Assembly: GCA_964553875.1 (NCBI GenBank)
Contig: CAZKNH010000002.1
Span: 1 to 64,000 of the forward strand
From: ZC4RG20 sp964553875
Lineage (GTDB): Bacteria > Pseudomonadota > Gammaproteobacteria > Steroidobacterales > Rariloculaceae
Direction of reading: 5' to 3'
Length of the DNA stretch: 64,000 nt
A program made the position numbers and the translations under genes. Below the pieces are notes generated by a model. It ran no database searches and was not told the origin of the DNA. It saw only the letters and a list, made by a program, of their open reading frames with translations. Positions 17,393 through 24,682 of the stretch are shown here, one piece after another; within the stretch, counting starts at the first letter, position 1; each line of letters opens with the position of its first letter.

Positions 17393-18748
17393 GTGACGAC
17401 TTCCATCCCGTTCGCCTGCCCCCGCTGCGACCGAGCGCTCGACGAGACCGAGCACGGTCACCGCTGCGCCGGCTGCCGCGTCGATTTCCCGCGCATCGGC
17501 GGCATCCCGTGGCTTTTCGCCGAGCCGCAGGCCGCGCTCGGCGAATGGCGGGGGCGGCTCCACTTCTCGCTGCGTCAGCTCGAGCGCCGATGCGCCGAGC
17601 TCGACGAGACGCTGAAGCGGCGCGGCCTGCGCGACGCGACACGCAGGCGGCTCACGCTGCTTCGCGACGCGACGGCGGATCACGCGAAGCGGCTCGCGGA
17701 CCTGCTCGCGCCGCTCGACGTCGCGAAGCTCACCGCGAGCGTCGAGACGTATCTCGCGCTCAGGACGCGCCCGCCTTCGGACCAGGGCCTCCTGACCTAC
17801 TACGCGAACGTGCACCGCGACTGGGCGTGGGGCCGCGACGAGAACACGCTATCGATCGAGCTGATCCGCGAGGCGCTCGACGGCCGCGCGCCCGGCCGCA
17901 CGCTCGTGCTCGGCTCGGGCGCGGGCCGACTCGCGTACGACATCCATATGACGCTCGGCGCCGAGACGACCGTCGCGCTCGACTTCAACCCCCTGCTCGT
18001 CCTGATCGGGGACCGCGTCACGTCCGGCCGGCCCGTCGAGCTCTACGAGTTTCCGCTCGCGCCGCGCCGCGCCGAGGATCATGCCGTGCTGCGCGTCCTC
18101 GAAGCGGAGACTCCTGCCCGCCCCGGGCTCGGGCATGTGCTCGCGGACGCACATCGGCCGCCGTTCGCGAAGGGCACGTTCGACACGATCGTCACGCCGT
18201 GGCTCGTCGACATCCTCCCGGAGCCTCTCGATGCACAGGCCGGTCGCATCAACCATCTGCTCACGGACGGCGGTTGCTGGGTGAACTTCGGCTCGCTCGC
18301 GTTCCACGATGCCGACCCGGCGCTGCGCTACGCGCTCGACGAGTGCATCGACGTGATGACCGAGCAGGGGTTCGCGCAGCCTGTAATCATCGAACGGACG
18401 ATCCCGTACCTTGCGTCGCCGTCGAGCCGCCATGCGCGGCGCGAGGAGGTGGTCGTCTGGAGGGCGGACAAGGCCCGGCGCCTCGAGCCGCCGCTCCGCC
18501 ACGCGGCGCTACCCGATTGGATCGTGCGCGGCACCGAGCCGGTGCCGCTCTCCGCCGCGTTCCGCGCACAGATCATGACGACACGGATCCATGCGTTCAT
18601 CATGTCGCTGATCGACGGTAAACGGTCGCTGAAGGACATCGCGCGTGTCCTCGCGGAGCAGCGCCTGATGACGGCCGAAGAGGCGGAGCCCGCGTTGCGC
18701 TCGTTCCTGATCAGGATGCACGACGACGCACGACGCGGGACCGACTGA
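17393..18748 (+). CDS. Zinc-ribbon SAM-dependent methyltransferase-like protein
   Basis: A 451-residue protein from a GTG start. The N-terminus is a four-cysteine zinc ribbon (C9, C12, C25, C28; Trm112-like: FACPRC and HRCAGC followed by DFPRIGGIPWLF). The centre has a Rossmann SAM-binding motif (TLVLGSGAGRLAYDI near residue 170, then ALDFNPLLVL). The C-terminus has a short winged-helix-like tail (LIDGKRSLKDIARVLAEQ). The frame is open to an ATG at 17279 inside the palindrome, but that start would add a Pro/Arg-rich sequence encoded by repeat DNA, so I prefer 17393. The substrate is unknown. The ACT/UPF0210 pair follows about 95 bases downstream. Confidence 0.65.
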   Translation: MTTSIPFACPRCDRALDETEHGHRCAGCRVDFPRIGGIPWLFAEPQAALGEWRGRLHFSLRQLERRCAELDETLKRRGLRDATRRRLTLLRDATADHAKRLADLLAPLDVAKLTASVETYLALRTRPPSDQGLLTYYANVHRDWAWGRDENTLSIELIREALDGRAPGRTLVLGSGAGRLAYDIHMTLGAETTVALDFNPLLVLIGDRVTSGRPVELYEFPLAPRRAEDHAVLRVLEAETPARPGLGHVLADAHRPPFAKGTFDTIVTPWLVDILPEPLDAQAGRINHLLTDGGCWVNFGSLAFHDADPALRYALDECIDVMTEQGFAQPVIIERTIPYLASPSSRHARREEVVVWRADKARRLEPPLRHAALPDWIVRGTEPVPLSAAFRAQIMTTRIHAFIMSLIDGKRSLKDIARVLAEQRLMTAEEAEPALRSFLIRMHDDARRGTD

Positions 18749-18842
18749 TCGGCCGTCCCGCCGGCGGCGGACCGCCGGTCTGACGGTCCTCGGGATACGG
18801 CCGCGCTTGCGCTCCCGCGCGAAATCGATTCGAATGCCCGCC

Positions 18843-19130
18843 ATGCCAGAAGAGCGATCGAACCGCATCATCGTCACCGTGATCGGCGCGGACCGCGTCG
18901 GCATCATCGCCGGCGTCTCGGCCGTGCTCGCCGAAGCGAACGCGAACATCGTCGACATCTCGCAGACGACCCTGCGCGAGTTCTTCACGATGATCTTGCT
19001 GGCGGATCTCGGCCAGGCGACGGTCCCGTTCGACGAGCTGAAGCGCCGCCTCGGCGAGAAAGGCGACGAGATGGGCGTCAAGATCGACGCTCAGCACGAG
19101 GACGTCTTCAAGTACATGCACCGCGTCTGA
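18843..19130 (+). CDS. ACT-domain regulatory protein (UPF0237 type)
   Basis: A 95-residue protein consisting of one ACT domain: RIIVTVIGADRVGIIAGVSAV with the ligand-site loop, then ANIVDISQTTLREFFTMILLAD. Stand-alone ACT proteins of this kind bind small ligands, often amino acids, and are regularly found next to UPF0210 proteins as here, 38 bases upstream. No strong ribosome-binding site separates the candidate starts at 18834 and 18843; I chose the shorter because it matches the family's usual length of about 90. Confidence 0.85.
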   Translation: MPEERSNRIIVTVIGADRVGIIAGVSAVLAEANANIVDISQTTLREFFTMILLADLGQATVPFDELKRRLGEKGDEMGVKIDAQHEDVFKYMHRV

Positions 19131-19168
19131 ACGGCGTATCCGCCGTTCGCGATTCCGAGCACGAGCCG

Positions 19169-20536
19169 ATGCCGCTGCCGTTCTCCCCGCAGGAAATCGT
19201 CGAGACCATCCGCATGGTGCAGATGGAGAATCTCGACATCCGCACGATCACGATGGGGATCAGCCTTCGCGACTGCGCGCACCCGGACCTCGACGTCGCG
19301 GGCTCAAGGGCCTACGACAAGATCTGCCGGCTCGCGGGACGCCTCGTCGCGGTCGGCGAAGAGATCGAGCGCGAGTACGGCATCCCGGTCGTGAACAAGC
19401 GCATCTCGGTGACGCCGGTCTCGATCGTCGCCGAGTGCACGTCCGCGGACCGGTACGTGCGCTTCGCGGAGCATCTCGACCGCGCCGCGGCCGAGGTCGG
19501 CGTGAACTTCCTCGGCGGCTTCTCGGCGCTCGTGCACAAGGGCGCGACGCCCGGCGACCGCGCGCTGATCGCATCGATCCCGGAAGCGCTCGCGACGACC
19601 GAGCGCGTCTGCGCGTCCGTGAACGTCGGCACGACGCGCGCCGGCCTCAACATGGACGCGGTCGCGGAGATGGGCCGGATCGTCCACGAGACGGCGCATC
19701 GCACCGCGGACCGCGACGGCATCGGCGCCGCGAAGCTCGTCGTGTTCTGCAACGCCGTCGAGGACAACCCGTTCATGGCGGGTGCATTTCACGGCATCGG
19801 CGAGCCCGACTGCGTGATCAACGTCGGCGTCAGCGGCCCCGGCGCGGTGATGAGCGCGGTACGACAGGCACCCGACGCCGACTTCGGCGAGCTCGCGTCC
19901 GTGATCAAGCGGACCGCGTTCAAGATCACGCGGATGGGCGAGCTGGTCGGCCGGGCCGCGTCGCAAAAGCTCGGCGTGCCGTTCGGCATCGTGGATCTTT
20001 CGCTCGCGCCGACGCCCGCGCACGGCGACAGCGTCGCGCACATTCTGGAGGCAATGGGCCTGGAGCGCGTCGGCACCCACGGCTCGACGGCCGCGCTCGC
20101 GCTCCTGAACGACGCCGTGAAGAAGGGCGGCGCGATGGCCTCGGGTTACGTCGGCGGACTCTCGGGCGCGTTCATCCCCGTTTCCGAGGACATCGGCATG
20201 ATCGAGGCCGCCGCGATGGGCGCGATCACGTTCGACAAGCTCGAGGCGATGACCGCCGTCTGCTCCGTCGGCCTCGACATGATCGCGGTGCCGGGTGACA
20301 CGACGCCCGAGACGATCGCCGCGATCATCGCGGACGAAGCCGCGATCGGCATGATCAACCGCAAGACGACCGCGGTGCGGCTCGTGCCCGCGCCCGGAAA
20401 GTCGGTGGGCGACTTCGTCGAGTTCGGCGGCCTGCTCGGACGGGCGCCGGTCCTGCCGCTTTCCCCGTACTCGAGCGCGGACTTCGTGCGCCGCGGCGGA
20501 CGCATCCCTGCCCCGCTTCAGGCTCTGAACAACTGA
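19169..20536 (+). CDS. UPF0210 (DUF711) family protein
   Basis: A 455-residue protein that is full length for UPF0210 and begins with the characteristic EIVETIRMVQMENLDIRTITMGISL segment. Glycine-rich regions (NVGVSGPGAVMSA, GGAMASGYVGGLSGAFIPVSED) resemble the glycyl-radical-like barrel reported for the family. The biochemical function is unknown. The ACT-UPF0210 pair is widespread in bacteria and archaea and is likely a sensor plus enzyme unit. The identification of the family is firm; any function is not. Confidence 0.9.
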   Translation: MPLPFSPQEIVETIRMVQMENLDIRTITMGISLRDCAHPDLDVAGSRAYDKICRLAGRLVAVGEEIEREYGIPVVNKRISVTPVSIVAECTSADRYVRFAEHLDRAAAEVGVNFLGGFSALVHKGATPGDRALIASIPEALATTERVCASVNVGTTRAGLNMDAVAEMGRIVHETAHRTADRDGIGAAKLVVFCNAVEDNPFMAGAFHGIGEPDCVINVGVSGPGAVMSAVRQAPDADFGELASVIKRTAFKITRMGELVGRAASQKLGVPFGIVDLSLAPTPAHGDSVAHILEAMGLERVGTHGSTAALALLNDAVKKGGAMASGYVGGLSGAFIPVSEDIGMIEAAAMGAITFDKLEAMTAVCSVGLDMIAVPGDTTPETIAAIIADEAAIGMINRKTTAVRLVPAPGKSVGDFVEFGGLLGRAPVLPLSPYSSADFVRRGGRIPAPLQALNN

Positions 20537-20623
20537 CCGGGCGGCCGATACTCTCGCTCGAGCCCGATCCCGGGTCTCGTCGTAGCGGTCTCTCGCAACA
20601 ACCAACGCTTTCGCTGATCCCGC

Positions 20624-21052
20624 TCACACGTCGGAGCGGCGATGCCACCAGTCGTTGCGCCACACACATAGCGCCCAGAACGTGCCTGCGATCCCGGCAA
20701 CCCCGATCGTGAGGAGAAGAGCAGTAGTCAATGCGTCGACGATCCGGGCCGCTCCCCATCCGTATCGAAGAAGCAGGCCCGCGTAAAGGACCGCGCCGAT
20801 AGCGGCGCCGTACGCGAGGTAATCGATCAACCGCTGTCCGAGCCGGCGGCGAAACAGGAGTGCAACCGGAGTCGTGATCGCGAGAAGAACGAACGTGCCC
20901 AAGGCGAGCGCGATGTGAAACCGCGGGTCCGCGAACACGGCGTAGTCCCAAACGTTCTCGCCAAGAAGCAGATAGTGCATCTTGGCAACCGCGATCGTGA
21001 GCGCGGGAACGACTGCTGGCGTAACGACCAGGCTGAGCAGGTACCGAAGCAT
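20624..21052 (-). CDS. Small multi-pass membrane protein, unrecognised
   Basis: 142 residues with four predicted transmembrane helices (starting LLSLVVTPAVVPALTIAVA, then IALALGTFVLLAI, YLAYGAAIGAVLYAGLLL and ALTTALLLTIGVAGIAGTF) and a basic, tryptophan-rich C-terminus. I do not recognise the family. It stands alone on the minus strand between the plus-strand UPF0210 and SMR genes. Codon use appears less GC-biased than its neighbours. The call rests on the hydrophobic pattern and the open frame. Confidence 0.5.
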   Translation of the reverse strand: MLRYLLSLVVTPAVVPALTIAVAKMHYLLLGENVWDYAVFADPRFHIALALGTFVLLAITTPVALLFRRRLGQRLIDYLAYGAAIGAVLYAGLLLRYGWGAARIVDALTTALLLTIGVAGIAGTFWALCVWRNDWWHRRSDV

Positions 21053-21260
21053 AACCTACGTCGATGCGACTCCACCTCCCGAGAGGCGGGTGGGGATATG
21101 TAGTACTCGAGTACCGTAGATGAAGCAACGGAGAAGCGCAGAGGCCGCGCGAGCGCGGCGCGCGCCGCGTCCAATCGGGCATTGATCGCGAGGCCATCCG
21201 AAGCGGTCCGGCTAGAATGGCCGCGCAGCATCCCAACTGCGTGACGGAAGACGCTCCCGA

Positions 21261-21581
21261 ATGGCCTGGATCATCCTCCTGCTCGCCGGACTGCTCGAGA
21301 TCGCGTGGGCGGTCGGGCTCAAGGTCAGCAACGGACTCGTGCGCCCCGTGCCCGCCGCAGCGACGATCGCGGCGATGATCGCGAGCATGGCGCTCCTCGC
21401 CGTCGCCGTGCGCACGCTGCCGCTCGGCACCGCGTATGCGGTCTGGACCGGAATCGGCGCGGTCGGCACCGTTCTGTTCGGGATCCTGCTGTTCGGCGAA
21501 TCGGCGTCGCCCGTGCGGCTCGTCTGCATCACGCTGATCGTCGTCGGGATCGTCGGGCTGCACGCGACGGAAACCGCGTAG
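21261..21581 (+). CDS. Small multidrug resistance family transporter (SugE/Gdx-like)
   Basis: A 106-residue, four-helix SMR protein. The first helix carries the essential glutamate in LLLAGLLEIAWAVGLKVS (residue 13), and helix 4 ends VVGIVGLHATE. The GLLEIAWAVGLK signature and the short loops resemble the SugE/Gdx guanidinium exporter branch rather than EmrE, though I cannot exclude drug transport. The 207-base upstream interval shows no guanidine riboswitch that I would defend. It converges on nasA, separated by a hairpin. Confidence 0.85.
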   Translation: MAWIILLLAGLLEIAWAVGLKVSNGLVRPVPAAATIAAMIASMALLAVAVRTLPLGTAYAVWTGIGAVGTVLFGILLFGESASPVRLVCITLIVVGIVGLHATETA

Positions 21582-21601
21582 ACGCGCCGCTCGGGCGCGT
21601 C
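21581..21601. terminator. GC-rich hairpin between convergent genes
   Basis: GACGCGCC at 21581-21588 pairs perfectly with GGCGCGTC at 21594-21601 around a five-base loop, exactly between the ends of the plus-strand SMR gene and the minus-strand nasA. There is no U-tract on either strand, so it would be at best a weak bidirectional terminator. Confidence 0.4.
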
Positions 21602-24272
21602 ACGCGCGGCGCTCGGCCGCGATCAGCGCGTTCAGCTCCGGCACGCACGATCCGCACGACGTCCCGGCACCGAGGATCCGGCCGATCTCGGCCGCCGTCG
21701 TCAGCGACTGCGCGCGGATTACGTCGACCAGCACGCTTCGCGCGACCGAGAAGCACGCGCAGACGATGCCGGCGGCTGCGCCGTCGCGCTGAGCGGGACC
21801 GCCCGCGAGCAGGCTCGGCCGCACCGCGTCTGCGATCTCGGCCTCGTCGAACTGCGCCGCGAGCCACTCGCGTCCGACGCCGATCGGGTCCGAGGACGCG
21901 AAGAGGCACGCCTTCAAACGCCGCCGCTCGAGCACGGCCGCGCGATAGCGCCGTCTGCCGGGATCGGAGAGCTCGATCCACTCGCCGTCCGCTCCGAGGA
22001 CCGCGCGCGCCCATTCGGGCCAGGACCTCGCATCCGCGTCGTCCGCGAACTCGATGCGCCAGCAGCCGCGCAACCGTGCGCGGACAACATACTCGCAGCC
22101 CGGAAGCACGAGCGGCTCGCGCGACAGCACGAAACCGTGCCGCGCCGGCGCATGGCGCCGCAACCGCACCACGGCGTGCTTGAGCTCCGGCTGCCCGGAC
22201 ACCGGGTCGACCTCCGGCGCGACGAGCGTATTGACGCGGCCGAGCGTCGCGAATTGCGCGCTCCAGTGCATCGGCGCGAAGACCTCGCCCCGGCGCACGT
22301 CCGTCGTCACGCGGACCCGCGCGAGCATCCGACCGCGCGCGTTCTCGAGCACCGCGAGCCCGGCGTCGTCGAGCGCGAAGCGCACCGCGTCGTCCGGATG
22401 CACGTCGACGAACGGCTCGGCGCGATGGCCCGTGAGCCGCGGCGATCGGCCGGTCCTCGTCATCGTGTGCCACTGATCGCGCGTCCGCCCGGTGTTGAGC
22501 ACGATCGGCGCGGCGTCGTTCGGCAGGCTTCTCGGCGCGCGCGGCTCGACCGCGACGAGCCGCGCCTTGCCGTTCGGCGTGAAGAAGCGCCCGTCGCCGA
22601 AGAGCCGCTTCGGCCGCGCGACGTCCTGCGCAGCGTCCGCGCGCGCGGCAGGCAGAGGCCACTGCACCGGCTCGAGCGCGTCGTACTCCTCGTCGGAAAG
22701 CTCGGCGAGCGCGCCGATGTCGAACGCGCGCGACCCGTCGTTCTCGAACGCGGAGAGCCGCGCGTGCTCGCGAAAGATCTCGGCCGGCGAGCGGTACGTG
22801 AACGCGCGGCCGAAGCCCATGCCGCGCGCGACGTCGCAGACGATCCGCCAGTCCGGCCGGCTCTCGCCGGCGGGCTCGAGGAACGGCCGCTGCCGCGAGA
22901 TCCGCCGCTCGGAGTTCGTGACCGTCCCCGACTTCTCGCCCCATGCCGCTGCGGGGAGCAGCACGTCGGCGTAGCGTGCCGTGTCCGCATGCCGGAAGCA
23001 GTCCGACACGACGACGAACGGGCAACGCTCGAGCGCGTCGGCGACACGATCGGCATCCGGCATGCTGACCACCGGATTGGTCGCCATGATCCAGATCGCC
23101 TTGATCTTCCCGGCATGCACCGCGTCGAACAGCTCGACGGCCCTCAGGCCCGGCCGCGTCGCGATATGCGGCGCGCGCCAGAAACGCGCGACACGCTCGA
23201 CGTGATCCGGCGAGAAGTCCATGTGCGCCGCGAGCTGGTTCGCGAGCGCGCCGACCTCGCGGCCGCCCATCGCGTTCGGCTGGCCCGTGATCGAGAACGG
23301 TCCTGCGCCTTCGCGGCCGATCCGGCCGCTCGCGAGGTGCACGTTCAGGATCGCGTTCACCTTGTCGGTGCCGCTCGACGACTGATTGACGCCCTGCGAG
23401 AACAACGTCACGACCTGCGGCGTCCGGACGAACAGCCGGTAGAACTCCGCGACGTCGTGTTCGGGCACGCCGCACGCCGCCGCGACCGACGGCACCGAAG
23501 GCGACGACGCTTTCGCGGCACGGAGGGCCGCCGATGCGCCGTCGACGTGCGCGTCGATGTATTCCCAATCGAGCGCGTCCTCGCGCCGCATGTAGCTCAA
23601 GAGCCCGTTGAAGAGCACCGCATCCGTGCCCGGACGGATCGGCAGGAACACGTCGGCGACGTCGGCCGTCGCCGTGCGGCGCGGATCGATCACGACGACG
23701 CGAACGTGCGGCCGTTCCTCCTTCGCCCGCCGCACGCGCTGGAACAGGATCGGATGGCACCACGCCATGTTCGAGCCGACGATCACGAAAAGCTCCGCCG
23801 CATCGAGATCGGCATACGCGCCGGGAACGACGTCCTCGCCGAAGGCACGCTTGTGCCCGGCGACCGCGGACGCCATGCAGAGGCGCGAGTTCGTGTCGAT
23901 ATTCGCGCTGCCGATGAAACCCTTCATCAGCTTGTTCGCGACGTAGTAGTCCTCTGTCAGGAGCTGACCCGAGACATAGAACGCGACCGAATCACGGCCG
24001 TGCTCGGCGATCGTCGCGGCGAAACGTGAAGCCACGACGTCGAGCGCGTCGTCCCACGTCACACGTCGCCCGTGGATCTCGGGATAGAGCAGCCGCCCTT
24101 CGGGGCCGAGCGTCTCGGCGAGCGCGGCGCCCTTCGAGCAGAGCCGTCCCGCGTTCGCCGGGTGGTTCGCGTCGCCCGTGATCACGACGCTCGAGCCGCC
24201 CGCCTTCGGCCGTGCGGCGACGATGCCGCAGCCGACGCCGCAGTACGGGCACGTCGTGCGGACGGCCGTCAT
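21600..24272 (-). CDS. nasA: Assimilatory nitrate reductase catalytic subunit
   Basis: Cytoplasmic molybdenum enzyme reducing nitrate to nitrite. The 890-residue protein opens with the [4Fe-4S] ligands C8, C11 and C15 (CPYCGVGC) plus the later LCSKG cysteine. It has the Mo-ligand region NTNSRLCMASAV near residue 115 and the molybdopterin dinucleotide-binding domain towards the end. It finishes with a BFD-like [2Fe-2S] domain (CACFS, then CGSC about 30 residues later), the arrangement of the Klebsiella-type NasA. The ATG at 24272 overlaps the nirD stop. It is the last gene of the nitrate assimilation operon. There is no Tat signal, as expected for an assimilatory enzyme. Confidence 0.95.
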   Translation of the reverse strand: MTAVRTTCPYCGVGCGIVAARPKAGGSSVVITGDANHPANAGRLCSKGAALAETLGPEGRLLYPEIHGRRVTWDDALDVVASRFAATIAEHGRDSVAFYVSGQLLTEDYYVANKLMKGFIGSANIDTNSRLCMASAVAGHKRAFGEDVVPGAYADLDAAELFVIVGSNMAWCHPILFQRVRRAKEERPHVRVVVIDPRRTATADVADVFLPIRPGTDAVLFNGLLSYMRREDALDWEYIDAHVDGASAALRAAKASSPSVPSVAAACGVPEHDVAEFYRLFVRTPQVVTLFSQGVNQSSSGTDKVNAILNVHLASGRIGREGAGPFSITGQPNAMGGREVGALANQLAAHMDFSPDHVERVARFWRAPHIATRPGLRAVELFDAVHAGKIKAIWIMATNPVVSMPDADRVADALERCPFVVVSDCFRHADTARYADVLLPAAAWGEKSGTVTNSERRISRQRPFLEPAGESRPDWRIVCDVARGMGFGRAFTYRSPAEIFREHARLSAFENDGSRAFDIGALAELSDEEYDALEPVQWPLPAARADAAQDVARPKRLFGDGRFFTPNGKARLVAVEPRAPRSLPNDAAPIVLNTGRTRDQWHTMTRTGRSPRLTGHRAEPFVDVHPDDAVRFALDDAGLAVLENARGRMLARVRVTTDVRRGEVFAPMHWSAQFATLGRVNTLVAPEVDPVSGQPELKHAVVRLRRHAPARHGFVLSREPLVLPGCEYVVRARLRGCWRIEFADDADARSWPEWARAVLGADGEWIELSDPGRRRYRAAVLERRRLKACLFASSDPIGVGREWLAAQFDEAEIADAVRPSLLAGGPAQRDGAAAGIVCACFSVARSVLVDVIRAQSLTTAAEIGRILGAGTSCGSCVPELNALIAAERRA

Positions 24273-24682
24273 GCGCGCGTGATGCGCGTCGGAGGCGCGT
24301 CCGCGCTCGCTGCGATTCCCGACGCGACGGGCTGCTTCGCGTCCTCGGGCGCGGCGTCCTCCGCAGCGCTTACGGGCTCGACCGCCACGAGGATCCGTCC
24401 GTCCTCGATGTGCACCGCGAAGCGCGCGGTCGCGCCCTCGTCCGGCCCCGTCGCCTCGCCGCTCTCGAGATCGATGACCCACTCGTGCAGCGGGCATGTC
24501 ACGCAATGCCCGTGCACGATGCCCTGCGACAGCGGCCCGCCCTTGTGCGGGCAGCGGTCCTCGAGCGCGTACACGCGATCGTCCGTCGTACGGAAAAGCG
24601 CGATCGTGCGGCCGCGAGCGCGCAGCACGCGTGCGCCGCGGCGAGGGATCGCGTCGAACGGACCCGCGTCGACGAACGTCAT
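24269..24682 (-). CDS. nirD: Nitrite reductase [NAD(P)H] small subunit (Rieske type)
   Basis: A 137-residue protein with an intact Rieske centre: CPHKGGPL near residue 44 and CPLHEWVIDLESG near residue 63. The C-x-H / C-x2-H ligands are all present, unlike the enterobacterial NirD, which has lost them. An Ala/Pro-rich tail of about 30 residues follows the domain and is longer than usual. The start and stop codons overlap nirB and nasA respectively by four bases each (ATGA), so the three are translated as a coupled set. It pairs with NirB to reduce nitrite to ammonium. Confidence 0.92.
   Translation of the reverse strand: MTFVDAGPFDAIPRRGARVLRARGRTIALFRTTDDRVYALEDRCPHKGGPLSQGIVHGHCVTCPLHEWVIDLESGEATGPDEGATARFAVHIEDGRILVAVEPVSAAEDAAPEDAKQPVASGIAASADAPPTRITRA

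Noticed and set aside
21100..21260. A guanidine riboswitch ahead of the SMR transporter
   Set aside because: The only suggestive piece is GCGTGACGGAAGACGC near 21240; the loop is too long and there is no second ACGR hairpin, so it does not fit the guanidine-II class.
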